Origin: Paenibacillus helianthi
Lineage (GTDB): Bacteria; Bacillota; Bacilli; Paenibacillales; Paenibacillaceae
Reading direction: 5' to 3'
NCBI RefSeq assembly: GCF_001909055.1
Contig: NZ_LVWI01000025.1
Span: 1-64,000, forward strand
Length of the DNA: 64,000 nt
In this document: positions 15,973 through 25,228 of the stretch, piece after piece
Position numbering within the stretch: position 1 is the first letter of the stretch
Layout: every line of letters begins with the position of its first letter
Program-made: the position numbers and the translations under genes
The notes under the pieces: generated by a model
What the model saw: only the letters and a program-made list of their open reading frames with translations
What the model was told of the DNA's origin: nothing
Databases searched by the model: none

Positions 15973-17859
15973 ATGACGTTGCGACAATTTGCCTTCCGTA
16001 ATGTTAGCCGGAACAAACGGACATATGCCGCTTTTTTTCTGAGCAGCACGTTTTCGGTGATGATCTTTTTCATGTATGCTGTTTTTATTTTTCACCCTGC
16101 CATTAAAAATTCCGGTTTCAACGGATCGGCGGCTCAGGCAATGACTGTTGCGGAATATATCGTATATGTGTTCTCCATCTTCTTCGTACTCTATTCCGGC
16201 AGTGCCTTCCTGAAATCCCGCAAACGGGAATTCGGTGTGCTCATCATGCACGGTATGACCTACAATCAGCTGCGACAGATCGTCTTTATCGAAAATATGG
16301 TGATCGGTTTCGCTTCCATCGTGGCAGGTCTTGCCGCCGGCATGCTGTTCGCCAAGCTATTCATGATGATCGGAGCCGATGTGATGCACATGAGCCCGCT
16401 GCCATACTACATGCCTGGCACAGCCATTCTGCTCACTCTGTCCGCATTCGTGCTGTTGTTTCTCGTCATTTCCGCGTTCACAGCTGTATTCGTACGGTCC
16501 AGCAAGCCGATCGATCTGCTGAAAAGCAGCGCCAAACCGAAGCCTGAGCCTAAATCATCCGTTTTTCTTTCCATTACAGCGTTCTGCCTTCTTCTTGGGG
16601 GATACATCATCTCGTTCCAGGTGAAAGGTGCCACGGTCGTTTTCGCTCTATTGCCGGTCACGGTCATAGTGATCATCGGCACTTACTTTTTGTACACCCA
16701 ATTAAGCGTGTTTGTGATTCGCGCTTTAAGAGGCAACCGCTCTGTCTTTTTGCGCAAAACAAATGTGCTCGTTTTATCTGACATGGCTTACCGCATGAAG
16801 GACAACGCCCGCATGTTCTTTCTGGTGACGATCGTTTCGACAGTCGCCATTTGCGCTATGGGCGGCTTGATGGGATTTCTGGAAACCATCCACAAACAAG
16901 TCTCGGCTGCTTACCCGTTCGCCTATAATTACATCCAAACTACCGGCGATGCCGGGCAGGCAGCCTATCACACGAAAATAATTGAACAAGTGCTCAAAGA
17001 ACGGGGAATTCGATATGATAAATGGTCTGTCCATGTAGCGAGCTTCGATTCGATAAATGGACAATCTCTGAACCTCATCCGCCTGTCCGAGTATACCAAG
17101 CTAGCCAAAGCCTTGGATTACCCGGAACTGTCACTGCAGGGATATGAAGCTGCGGCCATTTGGACCATGAAAAACCGGCCGTTTCCGGAACACGAGTGGT
17201 CCATAAAGGGAACATCCATCACATTCAACATGAAACAAACCGTCGGAAAGGCGGTCACGCCTCCCATGATCGATGAACCGCTGTTGATCGTTTCGGATCG
17301 GATGTTTGACTCCTTGGGCAATCCGAAAAAAGAACAGCTTTTAACCAGTTACAATACGGACAGCGCCGATTCAACGGCGGAGACCGGGAAGGCCATTGCC
17401 GGGCAGCTCGGACATGCACCAACCTCCGGTTATTGGTTCGCATCTTCTGCCTATTTGGAGGAGCAGATGAAGCGGACCTATAATCTGATGCTTTTCGTCG
17501 GGTTGTTCATCAGCTCAGTATTTTTTGTTGCATCGGGAAGCTTTCTATATTTCCGGCTGTTTACCGACCTGAATGATGACAAGCAGAAGTACCGCTCCAT
17601 AACGAAGATCGGGTTGACCGACAAGGAGCTTGAGAAGGTGACAACTCTACAACTGGCGCTGTTGTTTTTCGTACCGCTCGCGGTCTCGCTCATCCACAGC
17701 TCAGTTGCGCTCTACGCTCTGCATAATCTATTCCATTCCCCGGTGACTCAATCGGCCATTACGGTCTACATCGTTTTCCTTGCCGCGCAAATCCTGTACT
17801 TTCTGCTGATCCGTGCCCGTTATTTACAGCATTTGAAACACTCAGCGGGCTTTGACTGA
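15973..17859 (+). CDS. bceB: BceB-like ABC transporter permease
   Basis: Predicted 628-residue permease. Ten hydrophobic segments are arranged as one near the N-terminus (about 18-40), three FtsX-like (about 55-75, 100-125, 145-170), two central pairs (about 195-250), then a large extracellular domain (about 300-505) and three C-terminal helices (about 506-530, 555-580, 595-615). This is the BceB plan, in which the about 200-residue loop binds the antibiotic-lipid complex. MTLRQFAFRNVSRNKRTYAAFFLSS is a typical start region. It ends the bceRSAB set and is followed by a terminator. Confidence 0.9.
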   Translation: MTLRQFAFRNVSRNKRTYAAFFLSSTFSVMIFFMYAVFIFHPAIKNSGFNGSAAQAMTVAEYIVYVFSIFFVLYSGSAFLKSRKREFGVLIMHGMTYNQLRQIVFIENMVIGFASIVAGLAAGMLFAKLFMMIGADVMHMSPLPYYMPGTAILLTLSAFVLLFLVISAFTAVFVRSSKPIDLLKSSAKPKPEPKSSVFLSITAFCLLLGGYIISFQVKGATVVFALLPVTVIVIIGTYFLYTQLSVFVIRALRGNRSVFLRKTNVLVLSDMAYRMKDNARMFFLVTIVSTVAICAMGGLMGFLETIHKQVSAAYPFAYNYIQTTGDAGQAAYHTKIIEQVLKERGIRYDKWSVHVASFDSINGQSLNLIRLSEYTKLAKALDYPELSLQGYEAAAIWTMKNRPFPEHEWSIKGTSITFNMKQTVGKAVTPPMIDEPLLIVSDRMFDSLGNPKKEQLLTSYNTDSADSTAETGKAIAGQLGHAPTSGYWFASSAYLEEQMKRTYNLMLFVGLFISSVFFVASGSFLYFRLFTDLNDDKQKYRSITKIGLTDKELEKVTTLQLALLFFVPLAVSLIHSSVALYALHNLFHSPVTQSAITVYIVFLAAQILYFLLIRARYLQHLKHSAGFD

Positions 17860-17897
17860 TTGTCCTTATTTCTAATGGTCCTCCGGCATGTTGCAAT

Positions 17898-17937
17898 AGG
17901 CCCGCCAGCACACAAAGGTGCGGGCGGGCCTTTCTTT
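17898..17937 (+). terminator. Terminator of bceAB
   Basis: AGGCCCGCC pairs with GGGCGGGCCT across a 12-nt loop, then TTTCTTT follows. Confidence 0.75.
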
Positions 17938-17938
17938 G

Positions 17939-17960
17939 CGGTCGCTACCCCTAGCGACCG
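17939..17960. repeat. Perfect 9-bp hairpin after the bceAB terminator
   Basis: CGGTCGCTA and TAGCGACCG flank a CCCC loop. There is no T-run on either strand; its function is unknown. Confidence 0.5.
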
Positions 17961-18105
17961 ATAAAATAGGAATAATAGGCAAAGGTTGGATAGGTGAGAG
18001 TGACGGAGGGAAGTTTAGAACTGGAAGCGCGTCAGCGGCCGGAAGTCCAAACATTCCCGCAGTTACGGCCATTCACCGTCCAGCTTTTGCCCCATTTTTC
18101 TTTTT

Positions 18106-18993
18106 TTATAGTCGCACCCTCACCGGAACATAAATCTCCATCACTGTATCCACCCGGGAATGACAGCGCTCATCGTAGAACTCAAAATCCAGCTTACCGT
18201 CATCATAATCGTACCCGCCCCCCGGAAACCATTCCTCAAAAATATACTTCCAGGTGCTCTTAATCACCTGCACGAACGCCTCTTGATCCTTCCCCTCCGA
18301 AGTATCCACAGGTGGTGTAGTGAATACGGCATATTGGGCCTCCGGCACTTCAGCTGTCAGCATATCCGGTGTGACCTTGGAGAAATCGTCCACAATCACA
18401 CCAAGCAGATACGAAGCATTGCCGCTGTCCAATGCCGGAGCACATAACCCAACTTCTCCATGTTTAGGTGGAGCGAGGATTTCGTACATTTTAGACTCCA
18501 GATTTTCACCTTCATAGTGGCTCCAGAAGGAAGCAATATCCTTAGTATAGCTGCCTTCCGCTACATTTGTTGCTATGCCGTAGCCTGCGACCTGAAAAGC
18601 CGGTTTCTGTACAATCACTGGATTCATTAGATATCCTCCGATTTCAAAAATAGGACCGTCCTGAAGATAACCATTCATCCGCGCCGCATATTGCGAGGGA
18701 CTGTAGCCAAAAGCCTTGCGGAACGCCTTCGTGAACCCGCTCTGCGTCTCAAAGCCGTACTCCAGCGCGATATCAATGATCCGCTTGCCGCTGAACAGCT
18801 CCACCGCTGCCAAAGACAGCTTGCGGCTGCGCACATACTCCATCACAGACATCTGCTTGCACAGGCTGAACACCCGGCTGAAATGATACAGCGAATATCC
18901 CGTCTCCGCGGCAATTTCCTCGGCGGTCAAATTTTCTTTTATATTTTGTTCAATATATTCAATGCATCTCTCCATATCCTTGCTGTAATTCAA
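18106..18993 (-). CDS. AraC-family regulator with GyrI-like effector domain
   Basis: Predicted 295-residue regulator. Two helix-turn-helix motifs at the N-terminus (about 8-105: LTAEEIAAETGYSLYHFSRVF and IIDIALEYGFETQSGFTKAFRKAFG) are followed by a GyrI/Rob-type small-molecule-binding domain (about 125-295). The longest frame begins at 19029, but an extended -10 (TGTTATAAT) covers that ATG, so a transcript would start too late. The TTG at 18993 behind GGGTGG is preferred, with ATG 18975 as the alternative. It is probably a local multidrug- or stress-type activator; its targets are unknown. Confidence 0.8.
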   Translation of the reverse strand: MNYSKDMERCIEYIEQNIKENLTAEEIAAETGYSLYHFSRVFSLCKQMSVMEYVRSRKLSLAAVELFSGKRIIDIALEYGFETQSGFTKAFRKAFGYSPSQYAARMNGYLQDGPIFEIGGYLMNPVIVQKPAFQVAGYGIATNVAEGSYTKDIASFWSHYEGENLESKMYEILAPPKHGEVGLCAPALDSGNASYLLGVIVDDFSKVTPDMLTAEVPEAQYAVFTTPPVDTSEGKDQEAFVQVIKSTWKYIFEEWFPGGGYDYDDGKLDFEFYDERCHSRVDTVMEIYVPVRVRL

Positions 18994-19027
18994 GCAGCCA
19001 CCCAGCCTTTCCCCGATCGGTGATTTC

Positions 19028-19036
19028 ATTATAACA
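19028..19036 (-). promoter_or_regulatory. Extended -10 promoter of the AraC/GyrI-like gene
   Basis: TGTTATAAT on the minus strand overlaps the first ATG of the frame and so decides in favour of a later start codon. Confidence 0.5.
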
Positions 19037-19186
19037 ACTGCCTGCCAGGTGGGCTGTTCCTGTTTTGCTATACTTGAGATCTTTCACGCAGCAATTATTC
19101 TAACCTGACGGACTGTAGTCAAGTTCATAGGATATAGTGAAGATATAGAAGAAGCTGAATATATATTTGAACTGGAGGTCTTTGTT

Positions 19187-19672
19187 ATGGCAGCGGCTAC
19201 GAACGAGCAACTGGTGTTTGAATTCCGGTCTTTGATCCCTTACATCCAATCGCTGAATACCCTCGATGAGATGCATTGGGAAACTCCGGTCGCGGCAGGC
19301 AAATGGACATTAAAAGAAATGCTCTGCCACCTTACGCAGTGGGACAAGTACTTTTATGAAGAAGCTTTCGCCAAAATAATAAAGGGTCAGCCGCTGACCC
19401 TCCGGCAGCCAAACTTTGATGAGTTCAACGCCCGCGCTATTGAATATGCCAAGTCACTGACGAAGCAGGCGGCTATCGGACAATTCGTGCTCTACCGGAC
19501 CAAAATCCTGGATGCCGCCACAGCTTTAAGCGATGAAGAATTGGTGAAGGAGTATATTGACGGGGACGGCCAGAAATTCAGCATCCGGGGTTATCTGGAA
19601 GACTTTATTCCCCATGACAAACACCATAAGCAGCAAATGGAGCAGTACATACGGCCGGGTGCGACATCATAA
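19187..19672 (+). CDS. DinB-like protein
   Basis: Predicted 161-residue four-helix protein of the DinB/DfsB-like superfamily. WTLKEMLCHLTQWDKYF (about 41-57) supplies the first metal-ligand His, and HDKHHKQQM (about 144-152) supplies the C-terminal pair. Many members are thiol-dependent transferases or have unknown roles. The start follows TGGAGG. The gene converges with the GH105 gene and overlaps its end by 6 bp. No specific reaction can be assigned. Confidence 0.8.
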   Translation: MAAATNEQLVFEFRSLIPYIQSLNTLDEMHWETPVAAGKWTLKEMLCHLTQWDKYFYEEAFAKIIKGQPLTLRQPNFDEFNARAIEYAKSLTKQAAIGQFVLYRTKILDAATALSDEELVKEYIDGDGQKFSIRGYLEDFIPHDKHHKQQMEQYIRPGATS

Positions 19673-20782
19673 TTTCTCTACTTCAAGTGAAGCCAGCAGC
19701 CAAGGAGCAACGCCCATCGGTACATCGGACAATACGGCTTCAGAAATGTAATAGTCATAGGAGCCGTTGCGGTCTTTGCTCAGCCCGGCACCATGGCAGA
19801 TTCGATGCAGGTGAGCGCCTTGATCATCTTCACCGGCCAGATGCGTCAGAATCCCCTCATAGCCGCTCCGCATGGCTTCATGAAATGAAGGTTCGAGATA
19901 GCCTAGTCTTAGCCCCTTGGCCATTGCATAGACGAACATACATGAGCCGGAGGCTTCCAGGTAATTCCCCTTGCGGTCCGCCTGATCCAGCACCTGATAC
20001 CAGAGTCCGGTCTCTTTGTCCTGTACCTCCACAAGTGCTCCGCACATCCGCTGGAATATTCCGATGATTGTTCCCCGCTTAGGATGAGTAACCGGGAAAT
20101 GTTCCAGGCAATCCACCACCGCCATCGCATACCAGCCCATCGCCCGGCTCCAGAAATGGGAGGACAGGCCTGTAACCGGATTGGCCCATTCCTGCTCCTT
20201 CGATTCATCCCAGCCGTGATAGAGCAGCCCGGTCCGCGTATCGCGGGTTCTGCGTTCAATCAGCAGAAGCTGATGAGCGGCCTCGTCGATCAGTTCAGGA
20301 CGCTGAAAGACTGCGCCATACTCCGCAAGAAACGGCGATGCCATATACAGCCCATCCAGCCACATCTGGAACGGATATACCTTCTTATGCCAGAATCCGC
20401 CCTCAGAGGTTCGGGGGTGTCCGATTAGCTGGGCAGCCAGCATATGAGCAGCTTCGGCATAACGCTGCTCTCCGGTTTGCTGATACAGCAGGAACAGATT
20501 TTTGCCTTGGTTGATCTGGTCAAGATTATACTCCTCCAGCCGGTACGTACGGATTGATCCGTCCTCGCCGATGAAGCTATCCATATGCCTCTGCATATAG
20601 CCCACATATTCAGGCTCACCAAGCTGGACACCGGCACGTGCCACCGCCATCAGCAGCATACCCGGGACATAAGCCCAGCGTTCCAGCACAAAGGCATGCT
20701 CACCCTGTTCGTTGCACTGGCTGAGAATCGTATCCGCAATTTTGCGGGACCAGCTTGTTGTGCTTGCTTCTGATATAGACAT
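19667..20782 (-). CDS. GH105 unsaturated rhamnogalacturonyl hydrolase
   Basis: Predicted 371-residue (alpha/alpha)6-barrel hydrolase that removes unsaturated galacturonyl residues from lyase-cut pectin or rhamnogalacturonan oligosaccharides; cytosolic, since no signal peptide is present. The catalytic Asp is in QMWLDGLYM at residue 143, the same number as in B. subtilis YteR. GGFWHKK, GLLYHGWDE, HFWSRAMGWYAM and ASGSCMFVYAM are further family blocks. It is the last of three minus-strand genes (methylesterase, alpha/beta hydrolase, GH105). YteR/YesR-type function is well supported; the exact substrate is not. Confidence 0.9.
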   Translation of the reverse strand: MSISEASTTSWSRKIADTILSQCNEQGEHAFVLERWAYVPGMLLMAVARAGVQLGEPEYVGYMQRHMDSFIGEDGSIRTYRLEEYNLDQINQGKNLFLLYQQTGEQRYAEAAHMLAAQLIGHPRTSEGGFWHKKVYPFQMWLDGLYMASPFLAEYGAVFQRPELIDEAAHQLLLIERRTRDTRTGLLYHGWDESKEQEWANPVTGLSSHFWSRAMGWYAMAVVDCLEHFPVTHPKRGTIIGIFQRMCGALVEVQDKETGLWYQVLDQADRKGNYLEASGSCMFVYAMAKGLRLGYLEPSFHEAMRSGYEGILTHLAGEDDQGAHLHRICHGAGLSKDRNGSYDYYISEAVLSDVPMGVAPWLLASLEVEKL

Positions 20783-20824
20783 CCCAATTCCTCCAGTCGC
20801 TTGCCTTGCAAGCTAAGTTTGGCC

Positions 20825-21853
20825 TTAATTACCGGCAAGCTGCCTGCGCAGCCAGGCAAACGCCGGTTCTCCATGAATTTCATGACCGCCTGTGAAAAAA
20901 TCCGCCTCAACCTGCCCGTTCTGTCCGGCGGCACTGTAGATAAGCTGCAGTCTGGCTAAAGCCTTCCTCGTCCCTTCCGGGCCGAACAGAGGGTCGGCAT
21001 CCCCCGACTCCAGGAACAGTCCGCGCGGTGCAATCAGACCCAGCAGATCAGGCATCTCTGCTTCGAGCAGAATCCCGGGGATATAATTATCCAGGCAATG
21101 GTTCCGCGTCAGAATACTGTCTGCAAAAGTATTCGCATATCCGCTCACCACGGCGCAGCGTATCCGCTCATCAAGTGCTGCTGTGAAGCCGGCCACCAGT
21201 CCGCCGCCGGAAATGCCCATGATCCCTATCCGTTCACCTATAACTTCATCCCGGGTCTGCAAATAATCCAGTGTCCGCATCGTTTCATAGATGCGGTAGC
21301 CAGCCATGGTCTGCCCGGTCATTAAGAGCGCCGAGGACAGACGGAAGCAGGAATTCCGTCCCGGCTCACCGATGGCAAGGTCTTCTGCCAGCCGTCTGTC
21401 ACCGAATCCCAGCACTTCCGGGGCAGCGACCACGTACCCTTGCTTCACTAGAGAGACAGCAAAATCCTTATGCAGTCCCGCTTCTCCCTCACGGTCTGAC
21501 CCGTCCGGATTCAGGCCGGTAATCTCCCGGCTGCCGTAGCCGTGTCCGTGAACGGCAATCACGGCAGGCACCGGGGAAGGAACCGCCTGTTCCGGGATGA
21601 GGAGGTATAGAGGCATCCTCAATCCGTCATAGGTAGTGATCTCTATACGCTCCCGGGTATATCCGGAGCAGGCAACCCGCTCCAGCAATACCGGCTGAAG
21701 CTCAGCCGGAGCCTCCGGGAACCCGCCCAGCCGCCCGGTGAAGCCGGCAGCGAGCATAGAACGCCATTCCCCGTAAGGAATGTCAGCACGGAACGCAGCA
21801 CTGCGGGGTGCTGAACCCGTCAACTTATTCATGTATTGCTGTAGTACATCCAT
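20825..21853 (-). CDS. Alpha/beta hydrolase of the pectin cluster (acetyl esterase candidate)
   Basis: Predicted 342-residue hydrolase of the dienelactone/acetyl-xylan-esterase-like group (YtaP-like). The oxyanion block is VIAVHGHGYGSRE, the nucleophile elbow is GISGGG, and the late Asp and His fall in LESGDADPLFGP and TGGHEIHGEP. There is no signal peptide, so it is cytosolic. The frame opens 43 codons earlier, but the ATG at 21853 has AGGAGG at 10 nt and avoids overlap with the methylesterase gene. Its position between methylesterase and GH105 suggests removal of ester groups from pectic oligosaccharides; this is inference from context. Confidence 0.82.
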   Translation of the reverse strand: MDVLQQYMNKLTGSAPRSAAFRADIPYGEWRSMLAAGFTGRLGGFPEAPAELQPVLLERVACSGYTRERIEITTYDGLRMPLYLLIPEQAVPSPVPAVIAVHGHGYGSREITGLNPDGSDREGEAGLHKDFAVSLVKQGYVVAAPEVLGFGDRRLAEDLAIGEPGRNSCFRLSSALLMTGQTMAGYRIYETMRTLDYLQTRDEVIGERIGIMGISGGGLVAGFTAALDERIRCAVVSGYANTFADSILTRNHCLDNYIPGILLEAEMPDLLGLIAPRGLFLESGDADPLFGPEGTRKALARLQLIYSAAGQNGQVEADFFTGGHEIHGEPAFAWLRRQLAGN

Positions 21854-21897
21854 CCATGGTTCGCCTCCTAAATGCAGTTCGCGCTGTAAGCGGACGC

Positions 21898-22788
21898 TTA
21901 ATACCCCTCCGGATGCCAGCCGTCCAATACAGTGAGTACCCTGTATTCCGAAGCCTCCTGCGGGTTTAGCTGCCGGGACCATGCTACTCTGGCTTCCGGA
22001 TGGGCTCCGGGTCCACTGCTCCCGAATTCTTCATAGCGGCTGGTTGCCTCCCGTTCAGGCTGCCCCCAATTATGCCAGCCTTCGCCGATGACTGAACCGT
22101 CCATATTGGTGCGGATGAAGGCGACATGCGCGTGGGGACGCCAAGGGCGACCAAGGTACACCTCGCTTACGCCCTCCCCTCCGGTAATCCGGCAATCCAG
22201 GAACACATAGCCGAAAGCTGCCCCTTCAGGGGTGGAAGCGGCTGTGATGTAGCCTCTGGAACGCTTGTTGTGCAGGTGGCAGCGGTCGAATAAAGCCGTA
22301 GCGGCTCCAAAAATATAGTCCACATCGCCTTCGATATAGCAATTATCGTAGTACTGCTTGCCTTGTCCGGTATACAGCGTGTCCTGATCTCCAAGCAGAC
22401 GAACGCGGCGGAAGACCGCCTGTCCGGCATCGATGAAGGCCGCCACCGCCTGCCCGGTGCCCGGACCGGAGGCATTGCAGATCGTCAGATTCTCCGCCGT
22501 GAAATGTTCGGCAAACACGTTCAGCGTTCCTGACCGGAATGTGCCCAGCGGCTCACCGTCAGCTCCAAGCGTATGGGCATTATCTGACCAGGTGAGAACG
22601 GTCGACTGCGGGTCCTCGCCAAGCAGCAGGATCGGAGGCGCCTCTGGCCCTACCGTGATTTTCTCTTCGTAAATTCCGGGCTTAATGCGGATCGTTACCT
22701 CTGAGGTATGCTCCGGCGGGATAGAATCCAGCGCCGCCTGCAGACTGGCAAATCCTTCAGTGCTTTTTTGGGAGACTGTAATTAGCAT
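21898..22788 (-). CDS. Pectin methylesterase (CE8)
   Basis: Predicted 296-residue right-handed beta-helix esterase that demethylates galacturonate units, EC 3.1.1.11 by family. Family motifs are GQAVAAF (about 113-119), GDQDTLY (about 132-138, catalytic Asp), DVDYIFG (about 154-160, second Asp) and YLGRPWRP with the conserved Arg-Pro-Trp (about 216-223). No signal peptide is visible, so it probably acts on imported oligogalacturonides. The ATG follows AAAGGAG. It heads the minus-strand trio and is divergent from the AraC gene at 22861, with a palindrome between them. Confidence 0.9.
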   Translation of the reverse strand: MLITVSQKSTEGFASLQAALDSIPPEHTSEVTIRIKPGIYEEKITVGPEAPPILLLGEDPQSTVLTWSDNAHTLGADGEPLGTFRSGTLNVFAEHFTAENLTICNASGPGTGQAVAAFIDAGQAVFRRVRLLGDQDTLYTGQGKQYYDNCYIEGDVDYIFGAATALFDRCHLHNKRSRGYITAASTPEGAAFGYVFLDCRITGGEGVSEVYLGRPWRPHAHVAFIRTNMDGSVIGEGWHNWGQPEREATSRYEEFGSSGPGAHPEARVAWSRQLNPQEASEYRVLTVLDGWHPEGY

Positions 22789-22827
22789 GTGCGGCTCCTT
22801 TCATATCAACCTGTATTTATTCTATAA

Positions 22828-22842
22828 TAACCGTAACGGTTA
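22828..22842. promoter_or_regulatory. Palindrome between the methylesterase and araC-type genes
   Basis: TAACCGTAACGGTTA is a perfect 7+1+7 palindrome in the 72-bp divergent intergenic space, next to a TATAAT (22823-22828). It may be an operator; AraC proteins usually prefer direct repeats, so the binding factor is unknown. Confidence 0.45.
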
Positions 22843-22860
22843 GGAGAGAAGAGGAGATTC

Positions 22861-23724
22861 ATGACCAGCGTAAGCAGTCCAAATCCCAAATATCATATTG
22901 AAGACGGCCGGTACAGCATCCAGCATATGAAGCGTAAGGGCATTACCGCCATGCCGCGTCCCCACAGCCACGAATGGACCGAGCTCTACTACCTGCTAGA
23001 GGGGGAGCGCGTATATTTTGTGGACGACCGGGTGGTTACTGTACATAAAGGCGAGCTGATCCTGATTCCCGGCAGCGAGCTTCATGCCACCGCCAGCTCC
23101 GAGATAGCCGAGTTCGAGCGGATTCTGATCAATTATGATCCTAGCCTGCTGCCGCCGGCGCTGCGGAATAGAGCTCAGTGGTTTCACAGCCGGGGCTACC
23201 GCTTGTTCAGGCTGACACTGCGCGAACAGGACGAGGCGGAGAGCCTGCTGACCCGGATGCTGGAGGAATGCCGCCTGCAGCGCCCGTATTATGAGACCTG
23301 CGTAATCACCTTATTGACCGAGCTGATGATCCTGCTGCAGCGTTCAGAGACCACCTCACAGGCTGGAGGAACGAAGCATCCGCTGCATCAGCTGGTCACG
23401 GAAGTCGCAACCTATATCCGAGATCATTACCGGGAGTCACTGACCCTTGAAGAGACAGCCGGACATTTTTTCATCAGCCCCTCTTATTTAAGCCGGGTAT
23501 TCCACCGGTTGACGGGCTTCCATTTCCGTGAATACATCGTCCACATCAGGGTCAGGGAAGCCGAGCGGCTGCTCGCCGGGTCAGGCGGCAAAATTCAGGA
23601 AATCGCCTCTGCCGTCGGGTTCGAGCATCTCTCCCACTTCAATAAGACATTTAAAAAATCAACGGGTCTGACCCCGCTCCAATACCGGAAGGAAGCAAGG
23701 TCGCGCCCTTCATCCAGGGCATAG
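22861..23724 (+). CDS. AraC-family regulator with cupin sensor domain
   Basis: Predicted 287-residue regulator. A cupin-like AraC ligand-binding domain at the N-terminus (about 25-115: MPRPHSHEWTELYYLLEG, HKGELILIPGSELHATAS) precedes two helix-turn-helix motifs at about 185-280 (LTLEETAGHFFISPSYLSRVF, IQEIASAVGFEHLSHFNKTF). The ATG follows GGAGAGAAGAGGAG. Lying between two blocks of pectin genes and divergent from the methylesterase, it probably activates them in response to a pectic sugar; the ligand is not known. Confidence 0.88.
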   Translation: MTSVSSPNPKYHIEDGRYSIQHMKRKGITAMPRPHSHEWTELYYLLEGERVYFVDDRVVTVHKGELILIPGSELHATASSEIAEFERILINYDPSLLPPALRNRAQWFHSRGYRLFRLTLREQDEAESLLTRMLEECRLQRPYYETCVITLLTELMILLQRSETTSQAGGTKHPLHQLVTEVATYIRDHYRESLTLEETAGHFFISPSYLSRVFHRLTGFHFREYIVHIRVREAERLLAGSGGKIQEIASAVGFEHLSHFNKTFKKSTGLTPLQYRKEARSRPSSRA

Positions 23725-23756
23725 TGTGAATTCCGGTTCAGGCCCGCAGGCATTCG

Positions 23757-25211
23757 TTAACTCTCTGTAAGGACCAAGTCTCCCGAGTTCGTTAACGTGA
23801 CACCGCTGCTATTATGCATCTGCAGTGCCGGCACTGCCGGGGTTTGCAGGCTGATGCGGTCCAGCAGCACTTCTTCGGCATGGCGCAGAATGATCCCGCG
23901 CTCACTTACCGCATGAAAGTTCTCGACAGCAAGACCGGCCAGCGGCATTTCCGGCAGCCCGTTTACGAGCAGTGCGGTGGCCGCTCCATGGCAGATGATG
24001 TTCCGTAAGGAAATATCCCGGAACTCCGGGGTGGCCTCGGTTACCGGGAACAGCTGTCCGTCATACCCTTCCGAGCCCTCAACTCCTGCATAGAACATAT
24101 GAAATGACACCGCCTCGTGGAGAATGCCGCTCATTGTGATATTCTCCATAACAATATCCTCAACTATACCGCCTCTGCCTCTGGCGCTTTTGAACCGCAG
24201 GCCGATATCCGTGCCGATGAACAGGCAGTCATTAACTCTGACCGCATGTACTCCGCCGGACATCTCGCTGCCGATGACCACCCCGCCATGCCCGTGATAC
24301 ACGGTACAATGCCGGATCGTAATATACCGGCAGGGCATGCCCATCCTGCGGCCTTCTTCGTCTTTGCCCGACTTCAGGCAGATCGCATCATCCCCTACAT
24401 CGAAGCTGCAGTGCTCGACAAGTGCATGTGTGCAGGATTCCAGATCAAGACCGTCCCCGTTCTGCGAATACCACGGATTGCGCACCTGGATACTCCGCAC
24501 GGTAACCTGCTCACAGCCCATGGGGTGAAGGCACCAGGCAGGGGAATTCTGGAACGTCGGTCCCTCAAGCAGTATTCTGCAGCATTTCCGCAAGCTGAGC
24601 AAGGCTGGACGGAGATATGGCCGAACCGGCAAATAAGCCTCCATCCCGGTTTCTCCGTTCTCCAGTAGTTTCTGGACGTAGGCCTCCCCTTCCATCGCTT
24701 CACGGCAAGGCCACCAGATTTCATTCTCCACATCAAGCACACCACCGGAGCTGGTTAGCTTCTTCCACTGCTGCTCCGTCATTTTGAACCGTTTTACCGG
24801 CCGCCAGCCATCACCGCTGCCGTCGAAGATTCCTTCTCCCGTAATCGCAACATCACTTAATGCCTCTCCGTCCAGAGGCGCCTGGCAGCGCCAGCCGGAT
24901 GTTCCCTCATAATGCGAAGGAAGGAGCGGGTACAGCTCCGGGTCAGCAGCAAACAATACAAGTGCCCCCCGCTCCGCAGACAGATTAATCCGGCTATGCA
25001 GAGTAAGCGGACCTGTACGCCAGATTCCGGAAGGAATAACTACCTTTCCTCCTCCGGCGGCAGCACAGTCATCCAACGCAGCCTGAATAGCAGAGGTGCA
25101 CAGTGAATTTCCGTCGCCCTGCGCCCCATAATTGGTTATGTTAAACGTCCGATCAGGAATCTGCGGAAGCTCAGGCAGCGGATAAGAATTAGAACTCTGC
25201 TTGCCGTTCAT
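23757..25211 (-). CDS. GH28 polygalacturonase / rhamnogalacturonan hydrolase
   Basis: Predicted 484-residue beta-helix pectinase. The GH28 catalytic set is present: NGDGLD (251-256), DD (274-275), GHGG (307-310) and RFK (339-341). There is no signal peptide, which fits intracellular cleavage of short imported oligogalacturonides (exo type). The start lies 17 bp after the GH43 stop behind AAGGGGAGG, so the two genes form an operon. The gene converges with the AraC gene, with 32 bp between stops. Whether it cuts homogalacturonan or rhamnogalacturonan cannot be told from the sequence. Confidence 0.9.
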   Translation of the reverse strand: MNGKQSSNSYPLPELPQIPDRTFNITNYGAQGDGNSLCTSAIQAALDDCAAAGGGKVVIPSGIWRTGPLTLHSRINLSAERGALVLFAADPELYPLLPSHYEGTSGWRCQAPLDGEALSDVAITGEGIFDGSGDGWRPVKRFKMTEQQWKKLTSSGGVLDVENEIWWPCREAMEGEAYVQKLLENGETGMEAYLPVRPYLRPALLSLRKCCRILLEGPTFQNSPAWCLHPMGCEQVTVRSIQVRNPWYSQNGDGLDLESCTHALVEHCSFDVGDDAICLKSGKDEEGRRMGMPCRYITIRHCTVYHGHGGVVIGSEMSGGVHAVRVNDCLFIGTDIGLRFKSARGRGGIVEDIVMENITMSGILHEAVSFHMFYAGVEGSEGYDGQLFPVTEATPEFRDISLRNIICHGAATALLVNGLPEMPLAGLAVENFHAVSERGIILRHAEEVLLDRISLQTPAVPALQMHNSSGVTLTNSGDLVLTES

Positions 25212-25228
25212 CGTCCTGTCCCTCCCCT

